Below, piece after piece: positions 56,664-64,000 of a DNA stretch of 64,000 nt. Where the stretch lies: contig NZ_JACYFR010000002.1 of assembly GCF_014837175.1 (NCBI RefSeq), positions 682,001 through 746,000 on the forward strand. The letters are read 5' to 3'. This DNA comes from Cellulomonas sp. JH27-2. GTDB taxonomy: Bacteria; Actinomycetota; Actinomycetes; Actinomycetales; Cellulomonadaceae. How positions within the stretch are numbered: position 1 is the stretch's first letter; every line of letters starts with the position of its first letter. Below the pieces are notes generated by a model. It was given only the letters and a program-made list of their open reading frames with translations. It was not told where the DNA came from and did no database searches. Made by a program: the position numbers and the translations under genes.

Positions 56664-58457
56664 CTAGTGCACCCGGACGGAGGCCACGATCTGGAAGTGG
56701 TCCGACGGCGCTTTCTTCGCGTCCGTCGCGCGCACCGCGTACCGCAGGACGCTGGAACGGGAGTCGACGAGCACGTGGTCCAGATGGCGCCCCGAGCTCG
56801 CGGGGGCGGAGAACCCGTGGAACGACGAGACGTCGGCGTCGAGGCGCGTCGGTGCGACCATCTCGGCGCTGACGAACCCGCCCTTGGCGAGGACGTCGAT
56901 GGGGGTCACCGCCGCGCGGTTGGCGTAGCTGTTGAGGTCTCCGAGCACGATGACCGGCGCGTGGTGCGTGTTGTGCTTCTTGATGCTCGACAGAAGCTTC
57001 TTGGCCTCGTTCGCGCGCAGCCTCTGCACGCGCGGGTCGCGCGACGACTCGGCCCCCGCATACGCGACGAGGTGGGCGTTGGTGACGAAGACGAGACGCC
57101 CGCTGCGCTTCTCCTTCAGCGTCGCCCAGGAGGCGTACCGCTTCGGGTTGCCCGTGGATACCTTCTGCACGCCGCACGCCACCACGGTGAACTTCGACCT
57201 GCGGTACAGGATCGGCTCGCTCGTCGTCGTGCACGGCTTCGAGCTCTTCGGATGACGCGCCACCGACAGCTTGGCGACCTTCGCCACCTTCACCACCGGT
57301 CGAGCACCGTCGAACTTCTTCCACGGCGTCTCCTGCAGCCCGACGATGTCGAGCCCGCGCAGCGCCTTGGCGGCGACCGTGTACCGCTTCTCCCAGCTGC
57401 GGTGCTCGGCGTCCGTCTCGCTCGGCTTGAGCAGGTTGTAGGACGACACCTTCGCGGTGAACGAGGCCTTCTTGCTCGTCTTCCCGGGCAGCAGCGTCGT
57501 GGCGATGGCCTTCGACGTGGTGTGCGTCTGCCCGTACCGGGTGGCGACGACCTTGAGGTAGAACACCGCGCCGAGACCGGCCTTCTTGCGGTTCACACCC
57601 GTCAGCGTCGCCTGGGCCTTCGTGCTCGTCGTCGTCCACGTGGCCTTCGACCTCGGCGTCTTCATGAGCGCGATCGTGTAGCCCGACGCGTTCGTGGCCG
57701 CGGGCCAGCGCACCGTCATCGAGTCCGTGGACACCGGCTCGGCGAACGGCTCGCCGACCTTGCCGAGCACCTTCAGCGGTGTGGTCACGCTGCCGACGAC
57801 GGCGGGAGCGCTGAGCCCGTGGCGTTGCGGGACGACGCGCACGAAGTACGTCTGCCCGTCACGTACGGCGGCTGTCAGCGTCGGCTTGTCGACGACCGCC
57901 GTCTTCACGAGCTTGGTGAACTTCTGGTCGGTCGCGACCTGGACGGCGTAGTACTCGGCACGCGCCGACGCCGGCCAGGCGACCGTGAAACCGGCCGTGT
58001 CGACGCGTCGCACCTGGGGCCGCGACGTGTCGCCCGGCGCCTGCCAGGTGGTGCGAGCACTGACGCTCGCGGACGGCAGACCGCGGTTGGGGCCCGAGAC
58101 CGCCACGACGCGCACGTGGTACCGGGTGTGCTCGTCGATGCCCTTCTTCACCGTGACCGACGTCCCGCTCAGGCGCTGCGAGCGCCAGGCGACGTGCGTG
58201 AACGCCTTGTCGGTCGCCACGGTGACGACGTACCCGCGGGCCTTCTCCACCGGCGCCCACGCCACCCGGAACGAGTGGTGGCTCACGTCGCTCGTGCGCA
58301 GGGAGGTCGACGTGCCCAGGGGGTGCGTCGCCGAGGACGTCGTCGCCACCACGAACCCCATGACGACGAGGGCGACCGCCACAGCGAGCAGGCGCAGCAC
58401 GATCCGGACCGGCAGGCTGTGCGCGCGGCGCGCTCCAGCACGGGGCGTGGTCGGCAT
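56664..58457 (-). CDS. FnIII-repeat endonuclease/exonuclease/phosphatase protein
   Basis: 597 aa. A signal anchor (about residues 17-42) suggests an extracytoplasmic protein. Residues ~48-325 hold three fibronectin-III-like units (TSDVSHHSFRVAWAPVEKARGY, DTAGFTVAWPASARAEYY, STDSMTVRWPAATNASGY). From ~335 an EEP fold follows, with SSYNLL, VGLQET, VIVLGDLNSY and a final HLDHVLVD/PSDHFQI, all the catalytic landmarks of metal-dependent phosphodiesterases. The target could be DNA, RNA, lipid or a phosphoester; the FnIII part suggests a wall or extracellular location. The ATG has a GAAGGA box. Confidence 0.85.
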   Translation of the reverse strand: MPTTPRAGARRAHSLPVRIVLRLLAVAVALVVMGFVVATTSSATHPLGTSTSLRTSDVSHHSFRVAWAPVEKARGYVVTVATDKAFTHVAWRSQRLSGTSVTVKKGIDEHTRYHVRVVAVSGPNRGLPSASVSARTTWQAPGDTSRPQVRRVDTAGFTVAWPASARAEYYAVQVATDQKFTKLVKTAVVDKPTLTAAVRDGQTYFVRVVPQRHGLSAPAVVGSVTTPLKVLGKVGEPFAEPVSTDSMTVRWPAATNASGYTIALMKTPRSKATWTTTSTKAQATLTGVNRKKAGLGAVFYLKVVATRYGQTHTTSKAIATTLLPGKTSKKASFTAKVSSYNLLKPSETDAEHRSWEKRYTVAAKALRGLDIVGLQETPWKKFDGARPVVKVAKVAKLSVARHPKSSKPCTTTSEPILYRRSKFTVVACGVQKVSTGNPKRYASWATLKEKRSGRLVFVTNAHLVAYAGAESSRDPRVQRLRANEAKKLLSSIKKHNTHHAPVIVLGDLNSYANRAAVTPIDVLAKGGFVSAEMVAPTRLDADVSSFHGFSAPASSGRHLDHVLVDSRSSVLRYAVRATDAKKAPSDHFQIVASVRVH

Positions 58458-58615
58458 GCGGTCGGGATCCTTCGGGTGGCGCGTTCATCTGTGCTCCGCC
58501 CCGGTGCTACCCGGGAGCGGCGATGCACAGTACGCACGCGACCCTGTGATCGAAGAATCCTTCGCCCGGCGCGTCGCGGATACACCCGGCCGGCGCGTCG
58601 GGCGAGTCGAGAGCC

Positions 58616-59035
58616 TCAGCCGGCGGCGCGGCTGCGCCGCGCGTTCTCCTTCTCGATCGCCTCGACGAGCTCGGCCTTGCTCATCCGCGAACGGCCCACG
58701 ATCTCGAGCTCACGCGCGACGCCGTACAGGTGCGCCTTGCTCGCGTTGGCGTCCACACCCTCCGCGGTCGGCGCCGTCGACCCGTACCCCTCTTCAGCAC
58801 GCTGGTCCGACGGGCCGTTCTCCGCCTTGGGCCGCCAGCGGTCCCCGACCTTCTCGTGCGTGTGCTTGAGCGCGGCGAACGCCACGCGGTGGGCCGCCTC
58901 CTCGTCGCCGTCGTACTGCTCGATCGCCGCGTCGTACGCGTGCGCGTACGTCCGCTGCGCCTTCGCGTCCGAGCGCTGCAGCGTCGCCGGGATCTCGCTC
59001 TGCTTGGCCGCACCGGACCTGCTCGTCTTGGGCAT
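58616..59035 (-). CDS. ChaB family protein with SAP/Rho-N-like end
   Basis: 139 aa. Residues ~14-66 match ChaB (IPATLQRSDAKAQRTYAHAYDAAIEQY, ALKHTHEKVGDRW). The C-terminus (LYGVARELEIVGRSRMSKAELVEAIEKENARR) is a SAP/Rho-N-type helix pair that may bind nucleic acid. The ATG has an AGAGGAG box. It is 72 bp downstream of jetC on the same strand, where jetD is normally found; whether it belongs to the defence operon is not shown. Confidence 0.82.
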   Translation of the reverse strand: MPKTSRSGAAKQSEIPATLQRSDAKAQRTYAHAYDAAIEQYDGDEEAAHRVAFAALKHTHEKVGDRWRPKAENGPSDQRAEEGYGSTAPTAEGVDANASKAHLYGVARELEIVGRSRMSKAELVEAIEKENARRSRAAG

Positions 59036-59107
59036 CCGACCGCTCCTCTCGCACGACGACCTGCCGACGATCGTCCGGCGCGCAGCAGCTCGGCGCCACC
59101 GGGCAGA

Positions 59108-62100
59108 TCAGTCAATCCGGTCAGCAACCCCGGCCACCAGCTTGGTGCGCGAGCGGCCCGAGGACTCCTTGAGGACCACGTACTTGACGTCGACGTGCGG
59201 CTCGAGGGCGCCGAACTTGTCGTTGGGTGCTCCGATCACGAGCTGGAACCCCAGCCCGCGCCAGGCGCCGACCGCTCGCCCGGTGAAGCGGGCGTCGGCC
59301 TTGATGAGCGCCTCGTCGAGGAACACGGGCGCGTACCGGGGCCGTTCCGCGCCCGCGTCGCCGAGCTGGTAGCGCAACGCGGCGCCGACGATGAAGGCGA
59401 CGAGCTCCTGCGACTCTCCCCCGGACTTCTCGCCGATGTGGTCGTAGAGCGCCACGTGGTTGCCGTCGAGGTCGACCTTCTCCGCGCTGAGGCGCACGTG
59501 GCGCCGCACGTCGACGAGGTCGGCGAAGTCGGGCGACGAGCGCCGCACCCGGTCGACGACCTTGGCCATGCGCAGGTAGCGGCGTTCCCGCTCGGCGTCC
59601 GTCGCGTCGGTGGCCAGCAGCTCGCGCAGGTCGCGCAGCTCCTTGCGGAACCGGGCCAGCACCGTGGACTGGGTGTCGCGCGCGTCGATGCGCAGCCGGT
59701 GCTCGTCGTCGGCGAACGGCAGGTCCGCGAGGATGTCGTTGACCGGCCGGATGCGTTCCTTGATCTCGCGCACCGACCGACTCAGGCCGTTGTGCAGGTC
59801 GGTCAGGTCGTTGCCGGACAGCCGGAGCAGGCTCTTGCGCCAGTCCGCCTCGAGCTCGTGCAGCCCGTTGGCCTGCAGGTCCGCCAGGATGCGCTCGTAG
59901 TCGGCGTACGAGGCCTCGGGGTCGGTGCCCAGGTTCGGGTCCGGCCAGCGCTCGACGAACGTCTCGAACGTGCGTCGCAGCGCGTCGCGGGCCGCGCCGA
60001 TGCTCGCCGCCGCTGCCTGCCGGTCCGCACGGACCACGTCGCCCGCGCGCGCGACGACCGCGTCGAACTCGGTGAGCGCGTCGACGGGCGACACGTCACG
60101 GACCGGCCGCTCGTCGCCGTCGTCGCGGGACTCCGGGGCGAGGCCGTCGAGGTACCGCTGCTGCTCCGGCCCCACCGTCGTACCGGCTTCAGCCGCCTCG
60201 TCGAGGGCGCCCTGGGCGTCGTCGACCTCGTCGGTCGTCGTGGACCACCGCTCGCCCAGCGACCGGGCCTCGGCCTTGGTCCGGCCCAGGTCCTCGGTCA
60301 GCGTCTGGACGAGCACCTCGAGCTCCATGACGCGGTGCTGCAGTCGGGTGACCTCGGGGTTCCCGGCGGTCACGCTCTCGACGAGCCCGCTCCACCGGTC
60401 GCGCTCGGCACGCACCCGGGCGACATCGACCTGCTCCCACGTGATCCCGTCGAGCTGCCCGAACGCGCGGATCATGGCGTCGTGCTGGTCGGCCGCCTCC
60501 TCGGCGGCGGCGAGCTGCTCGGTCGCCACCTGCCGGCGGTGCTCGGCCCGGGCGATCTGCTCGTCGAGGTCCGCCAGGCGCCGCGTCGTCGTGAAGCCCA
60601 GGACGTTGCGGACGTCCTGGCCGCCGTGCGCACCGCGCCGCCCCTGCGACACCTGCCCCGACCGCGTCAGCCCCTTGTCATGCTGCGAGAGCTCGCCGGG
60701 CGTGTCCACGCAGACGAAGCCGAAGCGCGAGGCCAGCTCGCTGCGCAGCCAGCCCGTGAACGGACCGCCGCGGAAGTCGAGGCGCCCGGGCAGCGTGCGC
60801 TGGTCGAGGGCGACGTCGTCGCGCAGACCCGTGGCTACGCCCTCGAACCGGATGCGGCGGGCGGTCGGGACGGCGTCGATGGCCGCGCGGAAGGCGCGCA
60901 GGTGGGCGGTGTCGATGAGCATCACGGTGGCGAAGCTCCCGAGCGCCAGGTTGAACGCGGCACGCCACGGCTCGTGCTCGGTCCGCACCTCGACGAGCTC
61001 GCCGACGAACGGCAGGTCGTCGGTCGACAGCCCCGACGCCTGCGCCAGGATGGCCCGCGCGACGTGCAGTGCCTCCGGGATGTTGTCCCTGCGCGCTGCG
61101 ACGGACGCCCGCTCGGTGGTGAGGGTCTCGACCTCGGCGGCTGCCTCCCGAGCCGCTGCCATGGGTTCGAACAGCGCCCGCTTGGCGGACCGCTGCGCCG
61201 CCGTGTCGGCCAGCGCGGCGCTCGCTCGGTCGGCCAGCGCGGCCATGTCGGCCTCCGTCCCGACCTGCGTGTCGGGAATCGATCGCAATGCGTCGTCGAG
61301 GCGTGCGCGGGTCCGGGTGACGTCGGCCAGCCGCGCCTCGAGCCCGGCGAGCTCGCGCTGCGCGGTCGCGAGCCGGTCGCCGCCGGCAGCCCACAGGGTC
61401 TCCTTGACCCCGTCCAGGTCCGACTTCGCGGCGGCGATGCGCGCCTGCGTCTCCGCAGCGAGCCGGTCCGCGGCACGATGGCGGTGCTGCAGGTCGCGCT
61501 CGACCTCGCGCAGCAGGCCCATGCGGCGTTCGTTGCGCCAGAGACCCGCAGGGCTCGTCCGGTCCCCCATCCCACCGATGTGGTCGATCACCTGCAGGCG
61601 GTCGGTGGCCTCCTCGATGGCCTGCCGGTGCCCGGCGATCGGTTCGAGCGCCGTCACCTGCTGTCGCGCGGTGATCATCTGGTCCCGTGTGCCCGTGAGC
61701 TTGTCGAACTGCTCGACGACGGCGTCGGCCGTGGCGAACGTGTCCGGCTCCTCGAGGACCATCGACTTGTACAGGGCATCGACCGTGGTGATCTGCTGAC
61801 CGGCCTGGATGCGGGCCAGCAGCGCGACGGCCTTGTGCCCGTCGCCCGACGCCCCGATGCCGAGCGACGAGTGCAGGCGTGCCGTGAACTCCCGGTCGGT
61901 CTCGAAGCACGTCAACCCGAGCGCGGTCACCCCGGCGCGGCCGAGCCGCTGCGGGACCGCACGCTCCAGCTCGCGCAGGTCGAACTCGTCGTCGCACGTG
62001 GCGCGGACGGCGACCACGTCGTCGAGCGTGCGGGCCGCGGCCGGCACGTACCAGCCGCGCACGGCCGTCAGACGCTGCCCGGACTGGTCGACCCACGTCA

Positions 62101-62485
62101 TGGCGATCGCCGACCACGTGTCCTGCCCGTCGCCGCGCAGCACGCGCTCCCGGGTGCCGTCCTCCGTGCGCGACTCGTCGAGCTTGCCGCGCGCGTAGGA
62201 CAGGATGTTGCGCTGGTCCTTGCCGCGCGGGCGCCCGACGACGCCGCCGTTCGACGCGCCGTTGAAGGGCGTGGTGTGCGGCATGAGCAGGGCGATGTAC
62301 GCGTCCATGAGGGTCGACTTGCCGGACCCGGACCCGCCGGACAGCAGCGTGGCCGACGACGCCAGGCGCACCGGGTGGTACCCGTCGTAGCCGCCCCAGT
62401 TGACGAGCTGCAGGTCGCGGGCCACCCACTGCTGGCCCGACGAGGTCGCGGGCACCAGCCCGAACAGCGTGTCCACCATCGTCAT
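59108..62485 (-). CDS. jetC: Wadjet SMC-like ATPase JetC
   Basis: 1,125-aa SMC/MukB-type ATPase of the Wadjet (EptABCD/MksBEFG-like) system, which extrudes loops on small circular DNA so that it is recognised and cut. Walker A GSGSGKST is at 51-58; long coiled-coil arms (~250-480 and ~600-800) flank a hinge; the signature SGGES is at 1021-1025 and Walker B APVFLDE ends at Glu1058. The ATG at 62485 overlaps the jetB stop as ATGA, so longer upstream frames are rejected. No jetD follows it. Confidence 0.9.
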   Translation of the reverse strand: MTMVDTLFGLVPATSSGQQWVARDLQLVNWGGYDGYHPVRLASSATLLSGGSGSGKSTLMDAYIALLMPHTTPFNGASNGGVVGRPRGKDQRNILSYARGKLDESRTEDGTRERVLRGDGQDTWSAIAMTWVDQSGQRLTAVRGWYVPAAARTLDDVVAVRATCDDEFDLRELERAVPQRLGRAGVTALGLTCFETDREFTARLHSSLGIGASGDGHKAVALLARIQAGQQITTVDALYKSMVLEEPDTFATADAVVEQFDKLTGTRDQMITARQQVTALEPIAGHRQAIEEATDRLQVIDHIGGMGDRTSPAGLWRNERRMGLLREVERDLQHRHRAADRLAAETQARIAAAKSDLDGVKETLWAAGGDRLATAQRELAGLEARLADVTRTRARLDDALRSIPDTQVGTEADMAALADRASAALADTAAQRSAKRALFEPMAAAREAAAEVETLTTERASVAARRDNIPEALHVARAILAQASGLSTDDLPFVGELVEVRTEHEPWRAAFNLALGSFATVMLIDTAHLRAFRAAIDAVPTARRIRFEGVATGLRDDVALDQRTLPGRLDFRGGPFTGWLRSELASRFGFVCVDTPGELSQHDKGLTRSGQVSQGRRGAHGGQDVRNVLGFTTTRRLADLDEQIARAEHRRQVATEQLAAAEEAADQHDAMIRAFGQLDGITWEQVDVARVRAERDRWSGLVESVTAGNPEVTRLQHRVMELEVLVQTLTEDLGRTKAEARSLGERWSTTTDEVDDAQGALDEAAEAGTTVGPEQQRYLDGLAPESRDDGDERPVRDVSPVDALTEFDAVVARAGDVVRADRQAAAASIGAARDALRRTFETFVERWPDPNLGTDPEASYADYERILADLQANGLHELEADWRKSLLRLSGNDLTDLHNGLSRSVREIKERIRPVNDILADLPFADDEHRLRIDARDTQSTVLARFRKELRDLRELLATDATDAERERRYLRMAKVVDRVRRSSPDFADLVDVRRHVRLSAEKVDLDGNHVALYDHIGEKSGGESQELVAFIVGAALRYQLGDAGAERPRYAPVFLDEALIKADARFTGRAVGAWRGLGFQLVIGAPNDKFGALEPHVDVKYVVLKESSGRSRTKLVAGVADRID

Positions 62486-63159
62486 CGGTTCACCTCCACG
62501 GCCTCGGGCTCCGCGTCCTGAGAGGTCTCGGCCTGCCCCTGCGACGTCAGCCACGTGCGCAGCTCGCCGAGGCGCTCGTTGCTCAGCACCACCTCGACCA
62601 GGGACGTCACCCGGAACCGACCCTCCGACTCCTCCTCGAGGATGCCCTCCTTGGCCAGGCGCGCGACGGCCCCGCGGATCTCCCGCTGCTGGGTCGCGAT
62701 GTTGGTCTCGTCGGCGTCGAAGTAGGTCAGGGCGGTCTGCTCGATCTCCTCGACATCGATGCGCACGGACGCTTCGCCGGCTCCTCGCTCACGCTGGAAC
62801 ACGGTGCGCAGGTGGACCAGGACGAGCGTCTCGGCGCGCGAGTAGGCGTCGTCGCGCAGGAGGACGGGGACGTCGAGCTCGGCGGAGCGGACCTGGCGCT
62901 TGTAGGCGATGCCGCGCTCGTGGTCGACGACCAGGTGCACGAACAGGTCGTGCAGCCGCGACTCGATCACCTGCTGGGTGGCCAGCAGCGTGCGCCACTG
63001 GGCAGGACTCTTGTCGGCCACCAGGACGCGGCGCTGCAGGAGCCGAACCAGGACCGTGCGCACGTCGGCGTCCAGGGTGCCGGAGTCGCCCGCGAACAGC
63101 TCGTCGGGGTCCTCCTCCATCGAGACGGGCGTGATGAACCCGTCACTCTGCTCAGTCAT
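62482..63159 (-). CDS. jetB: Wadjet kleisin-partner protein JetB (DUF4194)
   Basis: 225-aa DUF4194 protein, the MukE-like winged-helix (KITE) subunit of Wadjet. Landmarks are [26 protein letters not shown] and the winged-helix part [20 protein letters not shown] near the end. The ATG at 63159 overlaps the jetA stop by 8 bp; a longer frame to 63249 would sit inside jetA. It bridges JetA to the JetC ATPase in known systems. Confidence 0.88.
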   Translation of the reverse strand: MTEQSDGFITPVSMEEDPDELFAGDSGTLDADVRTVLVRLLQRRVLVADKSPAQWRTLLATQQVIESRLHDLFVHLVVDHERGIAYKRQVRSAELDVPVLLRDDAYSRAETLVLVHLRTVFQRERGAGEASVRIDVEEIEQTALTYFDADETNIATQQREIRGAVARLAKEGILEEESEGRFRVTSLVEVVLSNERLGELRTWLTSQGQAETSQDAEPEAVEVNR

Positions 63160-64000
63160 CGTCGTCCTTCGTCCTCGTCGTGACGCCGCCGAAGGCGAAG
63201 CGGCGCCGCGTACCGTCCGGCCGCACCGCCTCCACGTACGCGACGTCACCGGTCTCGGTCATGCCGTGCCGGTCGGCGATCTCCAGCAGGCCCAGCAGGT
63301 CGACGGGCCGCCGCAGCGACTCGGGCCCGGCTTCGAAAGCCGCCGCCAGGTCGACCCACCCCTCCTCGTCGGCGAATCCCGCCAGGTGCGCGCCGAGCGC
63401 GCCGTACTGCGGCCCGCCCCACGCGCGCGCCTCGTCCGACGAGACGTCGGGGCCGGCGTCGTCGTCCCAGTCGGCCAGCGGCTCGGGCGGCTGCGGCGGA
63501 CGCAGCTCGCCAGCCGTCTGGCGCAGGTGGTCTACCTCCGCCACGGGCAGCCGACGCAGCGGGTCCACCGCCTGCCCTCGTCGAGCGCTGGGCATCCACG
63601 CCTGCAGGCCGCCCATGACGTCGCGCAGCAGGTCGTCGACCTCGCGGTCGCGCAGCGGGTCGTGGTTGCGCACCTGCGCGGTGATGACGTACGACGCCTC
63701 GCGCTGCGCGGTGAAGACCTGGTCGAGGCCGTGCTCGATGCGCCGCCCCAGCTCGGCCAGCTCCGCGCGCTGCGTGGGCGTCATGCGCGACGTGAAGCGA
63801 TGCCGCAGCACGACGTCGAGCTGGTCGGACAGCTCGTCGAGCCTCTGCGGATCGCCGATCAGCCGGAGCGCACCCGCGAACGCGCGCCCTTCGGGCGTCG
63901 CGTCCATGACCTGCTCGCCGCGCTGCAGGTACTCGCGCAGCACCTCCCCCGTGGGCCGCTCGTCCTGGCGCAGGGCCAGGACGACGTCGCGCTGCATCGC
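63152..64000 (-). CDS. jetA: Wadjet kleisin-like protein JetA (DUF3375), partial
   Basis: The C-terminal 282 residues of a DUF3375 protein, open to the right window edge; the ATG at 63997 is internal. Full-length members are about 480-500 aa. The visible part ends in KDDDD and includes helical kleisin-like stretches ([31 protein letters not shown]). It is the first gene of the jetA-jetB-jetC order and indicates Wadjet type I. Confidence 0.82.
   Translation of the reverse strand, partial: AMQRDVVLALRQDERPTGEVLREYLQRGEQVMDATPEGRAFAGALRLIGDPQRLDELSDQLDVVLRHRFTSRMTPTQRAELAELGRRIEHGLDQVFTAQREASYVITAQVRNHDPLRDREVDDLLRDVMGGLQAWMPSARRGQAVDPLRRLPVAEVDHLRQTAGELRPPQPPEPLADWDDDAGPDVSSDEARAWGGPQYGALGAHLAGFADEEGWVDLAAAFEAGPESLRRPVDLLGLLEIADRHGMTETGDVAYVEAVRPDGTRRRFAFGGVTTRTKDDDD

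Noticed and set aside
58730..62521. A 1,263-codon + strand open frame
   Set aside because: Antisense to jetC; no recognisable domain and biased composition.

Overview
The window is a very GC-rich, densely packed chromosomal segment from an actinobacterium. It carries a complete Pup-proteasome gene set (mpa, dop, pup, prcB, prcA, pafA), mycothiol biosynthesis (mshC), an actinobacterial trp/his arrangement, many GTG starts and TAGGGT/TAGGCT-type -10 boxes. The GH87-like secreted glucanase, the LAxTG-type wall protein and the overall gene order suggest a Cellulomonas-like member of the Micrococcales. That genus guess rests on gene content, not on a database search.

Layout. 1-13.7 kb: amino-acid biosynthesis and central functions, mostly on the minus strand. 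Read in the direction of transcription the order is FKBP-type lipoprotein, hisF, then (after a divergent + strand gene) hisI, trpE, four small membrane proteins, trpC, trpB, trpA, lgt and gltB (cut by the window edge). Many neighbours overlap by ATGA or GTGA. 13.7-21.5 kb: the Pup-proteasome locus with trmI upstream. 21.6-25.5 kb: housekeeping genes (site-2 protease, universal stress protein, RecB-like nuclease, HAD phosphatase). 25.6-33.9 kb: one giant repetitive surface protein (about 2,790 aa, twelve DUF11-like repeats, LATTG sorting signal). 34-41.4 kb: PAC2 protein, mshC, corA-like, uppP, aldo/keto reductase, small conserved proteins and an M20 peptidase. 41.4-43.15 kb: an accessory patch with a decayed IS5-family transposase and a GNAT acetyltransferase. 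43.15-50.3 kb: M3 peptidase, alanine dehydrogenase, fructosamine-kinase-like protein and a secreted GH87-like beta-helix hydrolase. 50.4-58.5 kb: UvrA-like ABC protein, kinase-like protein, DNA polymerase IV, LacI regulator, and an FnIII/endonuclease-exonuclease-phosphatase protein. 58.6-64 kb: ChaB-like protein and a Wadjet-type SMC defence operon, jetA-jetB-jetC (jetA cut by the window edge).

The genes of most interest together are the Wadjet operon, in which no jetD follows jetC and a ChaB-like gene sits in that place, and the Pup-proteasome locus, which is complete. A recurring feature is that at least fourteen genes have a TANNNT hexamer 6-8 nt before the start codon and no leader, which predicts leaderless mRNAs. 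Several convergent gene pairs are separated by only a few bases, and their two stop codons lie in the arms of one hairpin. No tRNA, rRNA, CRISPR array, prophage or origin was seen, and no gap between genes exceeds 300 bp.
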